Source of the DNA: Bradyrhizobium sp. WSM1743
Lineage (GTDB): Bacteria; Pseudomonadota; Alphaproteobacteria; Rhizobiales; Xanthobacteraceae
DNA: 64,000 nucleotides
Direction: 5' to 3'
Assembly (NCBI RefSeq): GCF_000473065.1
Contig: NZ_AXAZ01000011.1
Location: forward strand, 1-64,000
The notes under the pieces are model-generated. The model was not told the DNA's origin, ran no database searches, and worked only from the letters and a program-made list of their open reading frames with translations. Of this stretch, positions 8,691 to 17,315 are shown piece by piece. The first letter of the stretch is position 1. Every line of letters begins with the position of its first letter. Both the position numbers and the translations under genes were made by a program.

Positions 8691-8729
8691 CGGAATGGAA
8701 CCTCCCGTTATGCTGTTCTTGTCTGGGCA

Positions 8730-8754
8730 AAGGGCGGCCAGACCGGCCGCCCTT
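8730..8754 (-). terminator. Hairpin after hflC
   Basis: AAGGGCGGCC (8730-8739) and GGCCGCCCTT (8745-8754) form a perfect 10-bp stem with a 5-base loop, about 10 bases past the hflC stop codon. The following T-run is short, so it may be a partial terminator or mRNA-stabilising hairpin rather than a full stop before the DUF2065 gene. Confidence 0.6.
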
Positions 8755-8761
8755 GTCTAGC

Positions 8762-9658
8762 TTACGGCTTCGCCGGCGTCTCGGTTGCCATCTTGCCGGA
8801 CGGGTTACCGAAGTACCGGAAGAAATCCGAGTCCGGCCGCAGCAGGAAGCGGGTGTCGCTCGCACGCAGCCCGTTCTCATAGGCCGTCATAGAGCGGTAG
8901 AAGGCGAAGAAGTCGGCGTCCTTGCCGTAGGCCTCCGCAAACAGGCGGTTGCGCTCGGCATCGCCCGCGCCGCGGGTCTGCTCAGCCTGCGAATTGGCTT
9001 CCGCGATGATGACGGTCGCCTCGCGGTCGGCCTTGGACTTGATCTCCTGAGCCTTCTGTCCACCCTGCGCGCGGAACTCGGCCGCCTCGCGCTCACGCTC
9101 GGTCTTCATGCGCTGGTAGACCGCCTGGCTGTTCTGCTCCGGCAGGTCGGCGCGGCGGATCCGGACGTCGACGACCTGAATGCCGTAACCATCGGCCTCG
9201 CGGTCGAGCTGGTCGCGGATCCGCAGCATCAGCTTCTCGCGGTCGTCACGCACCACGTTGATGAAGGTGACCTCGCCGAGAACGCGGCGCAGCGCCGCGT
9301 TGAGGAGCGTGGTGAGCTGGATGTTGGCGGCCTGGATCGAGCCGACGCTCTGATAGAAGCGCAGCGCGTCCTTGATGCGGTAGCGCGCGAAGGCATCGAC
9401 CACGAGCCGCTTCTGGTCGGATGCGATCGCTTCCTGCGACGGATTCTCCAGGTCGAGGATCCGCTTGTCGATGTTGATCACCGAATTCCACGGCGCCTTG
9501 AAGTGCATGCCGGGCGCGGTGACGACGTCGACGGGCCGGCCGAACTGGAGCACGATCGTCTGCTCGGTCTGCTGCACCGTGAACAGCGACATGTAGGCCA
9601 CGATCAGGACCAGGAGCAGCCCGAGCAGCGTGACAAAACCTGTAACCGGAGACCTCAT
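8762..9658 (-). CDS. hflC: Protease modulator HflC (SPFH/band-7 protein)
   Basis: This 298-residue inner-membrane protein forms the HflKC complex that encloses and modulates the FtsH protease. There is one N-terminal transmembrane helix (about 7-26), then a band-7/SPFH domain starting VQQTEQTIVLQFGRPV. A long charged helix follows (about 180-250, rich in Arg, Glu and Ala), as in the cage-forming coiled-coil. The start codon overlaps the hflK stop by 4 bp, indicating translational coupling. A short C-terminal extension ends KMATETPAKP. Confidence 0.93.
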   Translation of the reverse strand: MRSPVTGFVTLLGLLLVLIVAYMSLFTVQQTEQTIVLQFGRPVDVVTAPGMHFKAPWNSVINIDKRILDLENPSQEAIASDQKRLVVDAFARYRIKDALRFYQSVGSIQAANIQLTTLLNAALRRVLGEVTFINVVRDDREKLMLRIRDQLDREADGYGIQVVDVRIRRADLPEQNSQAVYQRMKTEREREAAEFRAQGGQKAQEIKSKADREATVIIAEANSQAEQTRGAGDAERNRLFAEAYGKDADFFAFYRSMTAYENGLRASDTRFLLRPDSDFFRYFGNPSGKMATETPAKP

Positions 9659-10791
9659 CGGCTGCCTCCGCTCGACTGCGGACCGGTCATAGGCGTCCGC
9701 TTGGGCGCGAGTTCGGGAAGCGGCAGATAGGGCACGACGCCTTGGCCTGAGGGGCCGCCGTCATAGACGAGCTTGTCGGCGCCGCCGAGCACGCGCTCCA
9801 TCGTCTCCAGATAAATCCGTTCTCGCGTCACGTCGGGCGCCTTCTTGTATTCGTCGTACACTTTCAGGAAGCGCGCGCTCTGGCCCTTGGCCTCCGCGAC
9901 CGCCTGCTCCTTGTAACCTTCGGCGTCCTGCAGGATCTTGGCCGCACGTCCACGCGCCTGCGGTACCACCTGGTTGGCGTAGGTCTGCGCTTCGTTCTGC
10001 AGCTGCTCGAGATTGGCGCGCGCAGCCTGCACGTCGCGGAAGGCGTCGATCACTTGCGCCGGCGGATCGACCTTCTGCATCTGCACCTGGGTGATCTGAA
10101 TGCCCGCTCCGTAGCTGTCCAGCGTCTTCTGGATCAGCTCCTGCACGCCCTGTTCGGTGACATTGCGCGCCCCGGTCAGGATCGGCTGGATCTGCGAGCG
10201 GCCAATCACCTCGCGCATCGCGCTCTCGGCGACTGCCTTCACGGTGCCTTCCGGATTCTGGATGTTGAAGAGGAAGTCGCCGACGCCGTCCGGCTTGATG
10301 CGCCAGAGCACGGTGAAGTCGACGTCGACGATGTTTTCGTCGCCTGTCAGCATCAGGCTCTCTTCCGGGACGTCACGGATGGAGCGGCCGCGACGCGCCG
10401 GATCTTCGATCAGCGTCATGCCGATGGAGATGGTGTTGACGCGCAGCGCCTTGGGCAGCAGCACTGTCTCAATCGGATAAGGCAGATGATAGTTCAGGCC
10501 CGGCTGCACGGTGCGGACATGCTTGCCGAAGCGCAGCACGACGCCGAGCTCTTCGGACTGCACGCGGAAGAAGCCCGACAGCAGCCAGAATGCAACGATC
10601 AGCAGGATGATCAGCGTGATGCCGAGACCGGAGAAATAGCCACCCGGCATGATCTGCTGGAGGCGGTCCTGGCCGCGCCGCAGAAGATCCTCCAGATCCG
10701 GCGGCCTCGGCCCGACCGGTTGCGGGCCTGAGCCCCATGGTCCCTTTGGACCCGAGCCCCATGGGCCACCGCCCTGATTCTTCCACGGCAT
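9655..10791 (-). CDS. hflK: FtsH protease activity modulator HflK
   Basis: This 378-residue partner of HflC has the Gly/Pro/Trp-rich cytosolic head typical of HflK (MPWKNQGGGPWGSG). A transmembrane helix lies near residues 57-79. The SPFH domain begins EELGVVLRFGKHVRT, and a long helical region with many Ala, Glu and Arg residues follows. The tail ends in a proline-rich segment. It is the first gene of hflK-hflC, and the gap to the folA stop upstream is about 150 bp, where its promoter should lie. Confidence 0.94.
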   Translation of the reverse strand: MPWKNQGGGPWGSGPKGPWGSGPQPVGPRPPDLEDLLRRGQDRLQQIMPGGYFSGLGITLIILLIVAFWLLSGFFRVQSEELGVVLRFGKHVRTVQPGLNYHLPYPIETVLLPKALRVNTISIGMTLIEDPARRGRSIRDVPEESLMLTGDENIVDVDFTVLWRIKPDGVGDFLFNIQNPEGTVKAVAESAMREVIGRSQIQPILTGARNVTEQGVQELIQKTLDSYGAGIQITQVQMQKVDPPAQVIDAFRDVQAARANLEQLQNEAQTYANQVVPQARGRAAKILQDAEGYKEQAVAEAKGQSARFLKVYDEYKKAPDVTRERIYLETMERVLGGADKLVYDGGPSGQGVVPYLPLPELAPKRTPMTGPQSSGGSR

Positions 10792-10944
10792 TCGACGCTC
10801 TCCTCGGCAGGGTGGAATTGCCCCCGCCCGCTTTGTCCGGTCCGGCTTTATAGGGGACAGGCAGGTCCCTTACAACGCAGCCTGGGCCATCTTCCGAGCT
10901 ATGCTTGGGCACGAAAAAGTCAATGTAAACATTGACGAATGCGG

Positions 10945-11457
10945 TTAATGGCGGGGGCGCCGACGATATGTCACATAGGAGAAGTCGGCGCTGTCGTCGG
11001 GGCCGGCAGGATGGCGGATGCGTTCAACCTCGTCCCATTCCGCCTTGTCGATGTCGAAATGCGTGTCGCCTTGGGGGCGCGCGTGCACTTCGGTGATCTC
11101 GAGACGGTCGGCGCGACCGAGCCATTGCCGGAAGATCTCGGCGCCGCCGATCACCGCGACCTCAGTGACCGAACGCCGCAGGGCATCGCCACGCGCAACC
11201 GCGTCCGCATCCACCGCCGACGTGGTGACGATGGCACCTGCGGCGCGATAGGCCGCATCGCGCGTGATCACGATGTTGGTGCGGCCCGGCAGGGGACGGC
11301 GGGGCAGGGATTCGAAGGTCTTGCGGCCCATGATCACCGGCTTGCCGATCGTCAGCGCCTTGAAGCGCGCCATGTCGGACTTCAATCGCCACGGCATCGC
11401 ATTGCCCGCGCCGATGACGCCGTTCTCCGCGATCGCGACGACGAAGACGATCTCCAT
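10945..11457 (-). CDS. folA: Dihydrofolate reductase
   Basis: This 170-residue NADPH-dependent enzyme reduces dihydrofolate to tetrahydrofolate. The substrate loop GAGNAMPWRLKSDMARFK contains the catalytic acid Asp28, and the NADPH-binding segments GRKTFESLP and GGAEIFRQ are intact. The ATG overlaps the stop codon of the upstream acetyltransferase by one base (TGATG), which fixes the start and implies translational coupling. ThyA, which generates the dihydrofolate this enzyme recycles, is two genes upstream. Confidence 0.94.
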   Translation of the reverse strand: MEIVFVVAIAENGVIGAGNAMPWRLKSDMARFKALTIGKPVIMGRKTFESLPRRPLPGRTNIVITRDAAYRAAGAIVTTSAVDADAVARGDALRRSVTEVAVIGGAEIFRQWLGRADRLEITEVHARPQGDTHFDIDKAEWDEVERIRHPAGPDDSADFSYVTYRRRPRH

Positions 11458-11942
11458 CAGGCCGAGCTCCCGGCAAGTCGCGTCAGCGCAGGCCCGGTGA
11501 CGCGGCACAGCGTCCAGTCGTCCATCATGATCGCGCCGAGCGATTTGTAGAACGCGATCGACGGTGCGTTCCAGTCCAGCACGGCCCATTGCAGGCGCGA
11601 CCAGCCGTTCTCGACGCATTCCCTGGCGAGATACACCAGCAGCGCCTTGCCGAGGCCCCTGCCCCGATGCGACGGCCGCACGTAGAGATCTTCGAGATAG
11701 ATGCCATGGCGGCCGCTGAAGGTGGAGAAATTCGCAAACCACACCGCGAAGCCGACCGGCTCGCCGTTCCACTCCGCGATCGCGCAATAGAGCTGCGGCC
11801 TCTCGCCGAACAGCGCATCGGCGATGTCAGCCTCGGTCGCCTCGACCTCGTGCGAAAGCTTTTCGTACTCGGCGAGCTCGCGAATGAAGGACAGAACGAG
11901 CCCGGCTTCTCCAGGCTGCGCACGGCGGACGTTGAGCGACAT
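11457..11942 (-). CDS. GNAT family N-acetyltransferase
   Basis: This 161-residue protein has the GNAT fold with the acetyl-CoA pyrophosphate-binding loop RGRGLGKALL, preceded by LEDLYVRPSHR. The LEDLYV motif and overall length resemble spermidine/diamine acetyltransferase-like (SSAT-like) proteins, but substrates vary widely in this family. It is wedged between thyA (6 bp downstream of the thyA stop) and folA (1-bp overlap), so it is co-expressed with folate and thymidylate enzymes. Any metabolic link is unproven. Confidence 0.85.
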   Translation of the reverse strand: MSLNVRRAQPGEAGLVLSFIRELAEYEKLSHEVEATEADIADALFGERPQLYCAIAEWNGEPVGFAVWFANFSTFSGRHGIYLEDLYVRPSHRGRGLGKALLVYLARECVENGWSRLQWAVLDWNAPSIAFYKSLGAIMMDDWTLCRVTGPALTRLAGSSA

Positions 11943-11948
11943 AGGGCG

Positions 11949-12743
11949 CTAGACCGCGACTTCCGCCTTGATGTGCGGATGCGGATCGTAGCCGACGAGC
12001 TCGAAGTCTTTGTAGCGGAAGGAGAAGATGTCCTTCACCTCAGGATTGATCCGCATCACCGGCAGCGCGCGCGGCGCGCGGGTGAGCTGGAGCCGCGCCT
12101 GCTCCAGATGGTTGGAGTAGAGATGAGTGTCGCCGAGCGAGTGCACGAAGTCGCCGGGCTTCAGGCCTGTGACCTGCGCGACCATCATGGTGAGCAGCGC
12201 GTAGGAGGCGATGTTGAAGGGCACGCCGAGAAAGACGTCGGCCGAGCGCTGATAGAGCTGGCACGACAGTTTGCCGTTCGCGACATAGAACTGGAACAGG
12301 AGGTGGCAGGGCGGCAGCGCCATCTTCTCGACGTCGGCCGGATTCCAGGCGGTGACGATCAGCCGGCGGGAATCGGGAGTGCGCTTGATCATGTCGATGA
12401 CATTGGCGATCTGGTCGATGCTGCGCCCGTCGGCCGTGGGCCAGGAGCGCCATTGATGGCCGTACACCGGGCCGAGATCACCATTGGCATCCGCCCATTC
12501 GTCCCAAATGGTGACGCCGTTGTCGCGCAGATATTTGATGTTGGTGTCGCCCTTCAGGAACCAGAGCAGCTCGTGCACGATCGCCTTCAGCGGCAGCCGC
12601 TTGGTAGTCAGCATCGGGAAGCCGGCGGACAGATTGAAGCGCATCTGGTGGCCGAACACCGAGAGCGTGCCGGTGCCGGTCCGGTCGGTCTTCTCGGCGC
12701 CGTCTGAAAGAATCCGCTCGAGCAGGTCCTGATACTGGTGCAT
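11949..12743 (-). CDS. thyA: Thymidylate synthase
   Basis: This 264-residue enzyme methylates dUMP to dTMP using methylene-tetrahydrofolate. The catalytic cysteine is Cys146 in [13 protein letters not shown], the same position as in E. coli ThyA. The phosphate-binding [14 protein letters not shown] and the C-terminal closing loop [12 protein letters not shown] are intact. It heads the thyA-GNAT-folA gene set on the minus strand. Its promoter should lie in the 187-bp gap upstream. Confidence 0.96.
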   Translation of the reverse strand: MHQYQDLLERILSDGAEKTDRTGTGTLSVFGHQMRFNLSAGFPMLTTKRLPLKAIVHELLWFLKGDTNIKYLRDNGVTIWDEWADANGDLGPVYGHQWRSWPTADGRSIDQIANVIDMIKRTPDSRRLIVTAWNPADVEKMALPPCHLLFQFYVANGKLSCQLYQRSADVFLGVPFNIASYALLTMMVAQVTGLKPGDFVHSLGDTHLYSNHLEQARLQLTRAPRALPVMRINPEVKDIFSFRYKDFELVGYDPHPHIKAEVAV

Positions 12744-12880
12744 GTGCCAAAAACCTTAAGAAGACGGCAGCCTTTGGGGAGGCGGCGAACTTAACGGCCA
12801 CCCCCGTGCTGCGACAGCGGCGATTCGCTGCTCCCATCGATTATACCCGGAAAAATGAGTGTCCCCGGCACAAACGACAA

Positions 12881-12902
12881 GGGCGGAACTGACGTCCCGC
12901 CC
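12881..12902 (-). terminator. Hairpin downstream of tctC
   Basis: GGGCGG (12881-12886) and CCGCCC (12897-12902) pair around a 10-base loop, about 30 bp after the tctC stop codon on the minus strand. Only a short T-rich stretch (TTGTCGTTT) follows. It is a probable transcript end separating tctC from thyA. Confidence 0.5.
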
Positions 12903-12930
12903 CTTCTGCCTATCAGCTTGATTGCATTGC

Positions 12931-13911
12931 CTAAGTCGCCGGCTTGAGCACCGGGGTCCACTTCCCGATCTCGTTCTTGACCAGGGTGGCCAGCGATTCC
13001 GGCGTCCGGTCGGCTGGGCCCGGAATGACGCTGCCGAGCTCGAGCAGGCGCTTGCGCACGGTCTCATCATCGAGCGCCTTGACGGCCGCTGCGTTCAGGG
13101 TCGCCACGATCGCAGGCGAGGTTCCCTTCGGGGCGAATATCGCGTTCCAGGCCTGGGCCTGGAACTTCGGCAAGCCGGCTTCCGCCGTCGTCGGCACGTT
13201 CGGCAGCGACGGATTGCGCTCCGGTGTTGCGATCGCATAGGCCTTGATCGTGCCGGCGTTGATCTGCGGCACGGCGTTGACGATCTGGTCACACATGTAA
13301 TCGACCTGGCCCGCCACCAGCGCGTTCATCGCGGGGCCCGTGCCGTTGAAGGGCACGCCGACCGGCTTGATGTCGAGGATCGAGTGCAGGAGCTCGCAGG
13401 AGACGTGCGAGACCGAGCCGACGCCGGCATGCGCGGCATTCACCTTCTCGGCGTTCGCCTTCACATATGCGACGAACTCCGTCAGGTCTTTCGGTGGAAA
13501 GTCCTTGCGCGCGAGGATCAGGATCGGCGTACCCGCGAGCAGCGCGATCGGCTCGAAGTCCTTCTCGGGATGATATGCGAGCTTCGCATAGAGCGGCACC
13601 GATGCCGCATGCGTGCCCATGTGGCCGGTGATCAGCGTATAGCCGTCATTGGCCGCGCGCGCGGCGCGCGTGGTTGCGGTGGTGCCGCCGGCACCGACGA
13701 CGTTCTCGATGATGATGCTTTGTCCCAGCGTCTGCGCCATGTGTGCGGTGACGATGCGCGCGACCACGTCGGTCGGGCCGCCGGCCGCAAACGGCACGAT
13801 CATGGTGACGCTGCGCGTCGGATAGGTCTGCGCCTCAGCCGGCGCGATGAAGCTGCCCAGCGACGCGAGCGCTACGGCACATGCGCCCGTGAGCGCGCGA
13901 ATGAAGGTCAT
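12931..13911 (-). CDS. Tripartite tricarboxylate transporter substrate-binding protein (TctC/Bug family)
   Basis: This 326-residue periplasmic binding protein has a signal peptide ending AEAQ (about residue 28). The family hallmark follows: YPTRSVTMIVPFAAGGPTD, with the ligand-contacting AAGGPTD loop. Later it carries AGVGSVSHVS and GTGPAMNALVAGQVD, which are conserved in Bug proteins. It would deliver a carboxylate (citrate-like or another organic acid) to the TctAB permease encoded just upstream. The start at 13911 is preferred because GGGG lies 6 bases ahead and the signal peptide is clean. It is separated from tctA by a strong hairpin. Confidence 0.9.
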   Translation of the reverse strand: MTFIRALTGACAVALASLGSFIAPAEAQTYPTRSVTMIVPFAAGGPTDVVARIVTAHMAQTLGQSIIIENVVGAGGTTATTRAARAANDGYTLITGHMGTHAASVPLYAKLAYHPEKDFEPIALLAGTPILILARKDFPPKDLTEFVAYVKANAEKVNAAHAGVGSVSHVSCELLHSILDIKPVGVPFNGTGPAMNALVAGQVDYMCDQIVNAVPQINAGTIKAYAIATPERNPSLPNVPTTAEAGLPKFQAQAWNAIFAPKGTSPAIVATLNAAAVKALDDETVRKRLLELGSVIPGPADRTPESLATLVKNEIGKWTPVLKPAT

Positions 13912-13933
13912 GTCGATCCCCTTGGACACAAAC

Positions 13934-13961
13934 AAAATGCCGGCCCAAAGGCCGGCATTTT
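13934..13961 (-). terminator. Strong hairpin between tctA and tctC
   Basis: A perfect 12-bp inverted repeat, AAAATGCCGGCC (13934-13945) and GGCCGGCATTTT (13950-13961), has a 4-base loop and ends in T residues on both strands. It sits between two genes that act together. It may terminate most tctBA transcripts, or set a differential level for the binding protein. Confidence 0.8.
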
Positions 13962-14009
13962 CATTTCACGAAGCCGTCACACAAGTCGATTCGACTTCCG
14001 AATGCGGCG

Positions 14010-14045
14010 CGCCGACGCAGGGCGCGGCGCCGACGCAGGGCGCGG
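14010..14045. repeat. Two tandem copies of an 18-bp unit
   Basis: CGCCGACGCAGGGCGCGG occurs twice head to tail with no mismatch, just past the tctA stop codon. Such a GC-rich duplication is prone to slippage. No function is evident. Confidence 0.75.
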
Positions 14046-14051
14046 GCGACC

Positions 14052-15569
14052 TCAGTTCTCGGACTCGGTGAACACCTCGTCGCGCTTGGCGCGCAGCACC
14101 GGTAGCACCGTAAGGACAAGCAGGCTCGCCGCGACCGCAAGCAGCACCGCCGACAACGGACGCGTCAGGAACACGCTCCAGTCGCCGCGCGAGATCAGTA
14201 GCGCCCGACGCAGGTTCTCTTCCATCAGCGGTCCGAGCACCATGCCGAGCAGCAGCGGTGCCGGCTCGAAATCGTGCTTGATCAGCCAGTAGCCGACGAG
14301 GCCGAACACACCGGCGAGGATGACGTCGACCGGCGCGTTGTTCACCGAATAGATGCCGATCGCGCAGAAGATCACGATCGAGGGGAACATCAGCCGGTAC
14401 GGCACGCGCAAGAGCCGCACCCAGATTCCGACCAGCGGCAGGTTGATGATGATCAGCATCAGATTGCCAATCCACATCGAGGCGATCATGCCCCAGACGA
14501 GATCCGGCTGCTTCTGCATCACCTGCGGACCAGGCACGATGCCATGGATGGTCATCGCACCTACCATCAGCGCCATCACCGCGTTCGGCGGGATGCCGAG
14601 GGTGAGCAGCGGGATGAACGAGGTCTGGGCCGCGGCATTGTTGGCACTCTCCGGCCCCGCCACGCCCTCGATCGCGCCGCGGCCGAACCGCGACGGATTC
14701 CTGGCGAGCTTCTTCTCGAGCGTATAGGCAGCGAACGACGCGATCACCGCGCCGCCGCCGGGCAGAATGCCGAGGATCGAGCCGAGCACGGTGCCGCGAA
14801 GGATCGGCGGCGTCGAGTCGGCGAGGTCCTTCCTGGTCGGCATCAGGCCGGTGATCTTCTGCTGCACGAGATCGCGGTTCATCTCGGCGCCATGGTCGAG
14901 ATTGCGGATGATCTCGGCGAAACCGAACACGCCCATCGCCACCGTCGCGAAGCCGAGGCCGTCGGCGAGCTCCGGAATGTTGAAGGCCATGCGCGAGGCG
15001 CCGGTCTCGATGTCCGAGCCGACCATCGACAGCAAAAGGCCGAACACGATCATCGCGATCGCCTTCAGCACCGAGCCCTTGGCGAGCACGACCGCGAAGA
15101 TCAGGCCGAGCACCATCAGCGAGAAATACTCGGCCGGGCCGAAGGCCAGCGCGAGTTTCGTGAGCGGCGCGCCGAGGATGGCAATCAAGACGGTCGCGAC
15201 GCAGCCGGCGAAGAACGAGCCGATCGCGGCGATCGCCAGCGCCGGGCCGGCGCGGCCCTGCTTGGCCATCTGGTGACCGTCGATGGCGGTAACGACCGAC
15301 GTCGCCTCACCGGGTATGTTGACCAGGATCGACGTGGTCGAGCCGCCATATTGGGCACCGTAATAAATGCCGGCGAGCATGATCAGCGCGCCGACCGGCG
15401 GCAGTCCGAACGTGATCGGCAGCAGCATCGCGACGGTCGCGATGGTGCCGATGCCCGGGAGAACGCCGACCAGCGTGCCGACGAGGGCGCCGATCAGGCA
15501 CATCAGAAGGTTGATCGGGGAGAGCGCGACGGCGAAGCCGTGAGCGAGGTTGGCAAAGATATCCATCAC
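14052..15569 (-). CDS. Tripartite tricarboxylate transporter large permease (TctA family)
   Basis: This 505-residue membrane protein has about a dozen hydrophobic segments. It carries the TctA signature near the N-terminus (LVGVLPGIGTIATVAMLLPITF) and a second internal copy (GSILGILPGGGAVIASFAAYTL), reflecting the inverted-repeat fold. It forms the main transport channel with TctB and receives substrate from a Bug-type binding protein. It starts 4 bp after the tctB stop codon, so the two are an operon. The length is typical. Confidence 0.92.
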   Translation of the reverse strand: MMDIFANLAHGFAVALSPINLLMCLIGALVGTLVGVLPGIGTIATVAMLLPITFGLPPVGALIMLAGIYYGAQYGGSTTSILVNIPGEATSVVTAIDGHQMAKQGRAGPALAIAAIGSFFAGCVATVLIAILGAPLTKLALAFGPAEYFSLMVLGLIFAVVLAKGSVLKAIAMIVFGLLLSMVGSDIETGASRMAFNIPELADGLGFATVAMGVFGFAEIIRNLDHGAEMNRDLVQQKITGLMPTRKDLADSTPPILRGTVLGSILGILPGGGAVIASFAAYTLEKKLARNPSRFGRGAIEGVAGPESANNAAAQTSFIPLLTLGIPPNAVMALMVGAMTIHGIVPGPQVMQKQPDLVWGMIASMWIGNLMLIIINLPLVGIWVRLLRVPYRLMFPSIVIFCAIGIYSVNNAPVDVILAGVFGLVGYWLIKHDFEPAPLLLGMVLGPLMEENLRRALLISRGDWSVFLTRPLSAVLLAVAASLLVLTVLPVLRAKRDEVFTESEN

Positions 15570-15573
15570 GCCC

Positions 15574-16335
15574 TCACTGGTTCAGGAAACGCGGAAACAT
15601 CGGCATCGGCAGCCCGAGCACGTAGGGGAACAGGATCGCGCAGCCGAGCGTCAGGCAGGCGCCGACGATGGCGGCCTCCAGCCAGCGCGTCTCGTGCGAG
15701 CCCGTCGCCGCGATCATGAAGCTGGCGAATGCCGTCACCACGAGGCCGAGCGGCCGGATCGCCAGCGCGAAGAAGAGGATCGCCGCCATCACGAACAGCG
15801 GTCCGCGCCAGGAATAATGGGCGAGCGCCGCTCCCTCCGTTATGAGGCCCGTCAGTGCGATGCCGGCAGACAGGGCAACCAGGAGCCCACCGAACATACG
15901 CGGCGCAGTGCCCGCGCCGAAGGAGAAGCCCCGCATGCCCTGCAAGTCGCTCCCTGCCCACAGCGCGAACAGGGCAACCGCCATCAGGACGACGCCTCCG
16001 ACATAGTCCTGCGCCGACCGGATGGTCATGAACAGCGTGAGGATCGCCACCACGAGCAGCGGGTACGAATAGATCAGCGCGAGCAGCACCTCGGACGATG
16101 CCTTCTTGGTGCCTCCACCGAACGAACCGAATATGGCACTGGGCGCGCCGGCGAGCAGCGCCGTCGCGTGACTGGTGACGACCGCCGCCGGGCCGCGGCC
16201 GCTGCCCCAGCCGAAGATCGTTCCGATCGACCAGATCAATTCGAAAATCTGCGGCGCAATCGCCAGCAGACAAAAGCCGAGCGCCACCTGGGTGTTTCGG
16301 GTGGCTGTCGCTGAGTGGCCCATCGTGTCGGCCAT
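15574..16335 (-). CDS. Tripartite tricarboxylate transporter small permease (TctB family)
   Basis: This 253-residue integral membrane protein has several hydrophobic helices and a C-terminal part (LGCAILFPYVLGLPMPMFP) typical of TctB/DUF1468. At 253 residues it is longer than the usual 150-190; an extra N-terminal block of helices (about 1-90) accounts for the difference. Two in-frame ATGs (codons 1 and 5) are possible starts. It heads the tctB-tctA unit. Confidence 0.82.
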   Translation of the reverse strand: MADTMGHSATATRNTQVALGFCLLAIAPQIFELIWSIGTIFGWGSGRGPAAVVTSHATALLAGAPSAIFGSFGGGTKKASSEVLLALIYSYPLLVVAILTLFMTIRSAQDYVGGVVLMAVALFALWAGSDLQGMRGFSFGAGTAPRMFGGLLVALSAGIALTGLITEGAALAHYSWRGPLFVMAAILFFALAIRPLGLVVTAFASFMIAATGSHETRWLEAAIVGACLTLGCAILFPYVLGLPMPMFPRFLNQ

Positions 16336-16430
16336 GCCTGTCTCCTCCGCGACCCGTAAGTCACGAGCACTGTTGTTCTAAATCGGCTGGAAAGGGATCC
16401 CCCGCCCGGACCACTGCCTAGCGATTTTCA

Positions 16431-16581
16431 TCACACAATGCCAGCAAAACCCAACACGCCTCCGGCGGGGAGGAGCGATCTGGTGCATCTCGGGCACCGC
16501 CGCCGCGGCTCCGCCGACGGCGAACAGCGACATCAGAGCGAAGGTGGAGATCAGCGCCGAGATCGGGCTGTGGCCGGTCAT
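16431..16581 (-). pseudogene. chrA: Chromate transporter C-terminal half (CHR-C) relic with internal deletion
   Basis: The reading starts MTGHSPISALISTFALMSLF and continues AVGGAAAAVPEMHQ, the usual start of the second half of a bipartite ChrA chromate transporter. It then loses homology. The last codons before the TGA at 16431, in another frame, read GVLGFAGIV, like the end of that protein. About 150 bp remain of a gene normally near 550 bp, so a large internal deletion has removed the membrane core. Its ATG overlaps the stop of the N-half relic (ATGA), preserving the original operon junction. It cannot encode a functional transporter. Confidence 0.6.
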
Positions 16582-16746
16582 GCTGCTACTTTCCGCCGCA
16601 GGAAAAAAGCGGCGCCGATGCTGACTGGGATCGCGACCAGGACCCACCGAAACCGGCGAGCCGAAGACCAGAAACAGCGCGACCAGGCCGGGCGGCGCGG
16701 TGGCGAGAACCGGCTGTTGGAGCGCCGGTGCTGAATCCGAGGACAT
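16578..16746 (-). pseudogene. chrA: Chromate transporter N-terminal half (CHR-N) relic with internal deletion
   Basis: The start MSSDSAPALQQPVLATAPPG and then LVALFLVFGS matches the head of a short-chain ChrA N-half. After about 30 codons the frame changes, and the final segment reads LVAIPVSIGAAFFLRRKVAA before TGA, like the tail of the same protein. Only the two ends are left (169 bp in place of about 600). Both halves of the transporter therefore suffered separate internal deletions while the junction between them survived. The identity rests on recognition of the ends only. Confidence 0.58.
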
Positions 16747-16849
16747 GTCAGGAGTTTAGAATAAGGGTGGCCGCCGCGGCCAAAACGGTCCGGAACCTAT
16801 CCAAAGGGAACCACAGGATCGCGCTTCCAACCCTCTGTTTTTTGGGAGC

Positions 16850-17200
16850 TTTGCCCCCTATATTGGGGGTGCCGGTTCGCCGGCTATGGAAATAAACGGT
16901 CGTCGCAATAAACCATTCGGACCCGGGGGCGGTACCCGGCGCCTCCACCAAAGCCCACCATCGGGCAAGCCTGAAGCTGAGCTTTGGCGGGGGCGAAATA
17001 GGATCGACGAGGGCGTAAAGGGCGTACTTTTTCCCGGTATTGTTCCGCCGTTATCGGGCTACTGCAATAGTTGCCAACGACAACTTTGCTCCGGTTGCTC
17101 AGGCTGCGTAACGCAGTTTGAAAGACCATCTTAAAGTCCTAGCGGGTTAAGCTCCGCTAGGCGGGGTTCGGAGGCACCTGGCAACAGAAGCCTCCACTTT
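16850..17200 (+). ncRNA. ssrA: Transfer-messenger RNA, circularly permuted two-piece form
   Basis: tmRNA rescues stalled ribosomes and tags the nascent protein. The acceptor piece comes first and ends CGCCTCC-A-CCA (16940-16950). After a 38-base spacer that is removed, the coding piece begins GGGGGCG at 16989, which pairs with CGCCTCC to form the acceptor stem with one G-U pair. The resume reading frame at 17073-17111 encodes ANDNFAPVAQAA and then TAA. Hairpins CCTAGCGG/CCGCTAGG and GGAGGC/GCCTCC close the coding piece. The outer boundaries are approximate. This gene order (acceptor, spacer, coding) is the established alphaproteobacterial permutation. Confidence 0.95.
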
Positions 17201-17315
17201 AACTCTTTGATTTCTTCCCGGGCGGGGACTCCTGCTCACCCGTCAGGCGCGGTACTATTGCGGCTTGGCGAGTCGGGCCGGCAGGGTCCGGCTTCGGGGA
17301 TGCAACAGGACCACC

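Noticed and set aside
12922-14292. Long plus-strand open frame opposite tctC
   Set aside because: The minus-strand TctC protein has a signal peptide and family motifs; the opposite frame is Arg/His/Asp-rich shadow sequence.
16748-17129. Minus-strand frames over the tmRNA region
   Set aside because: The region is explained by permuted ssrA on the plus strand, with a paired acceptor stem and tag reading frame.
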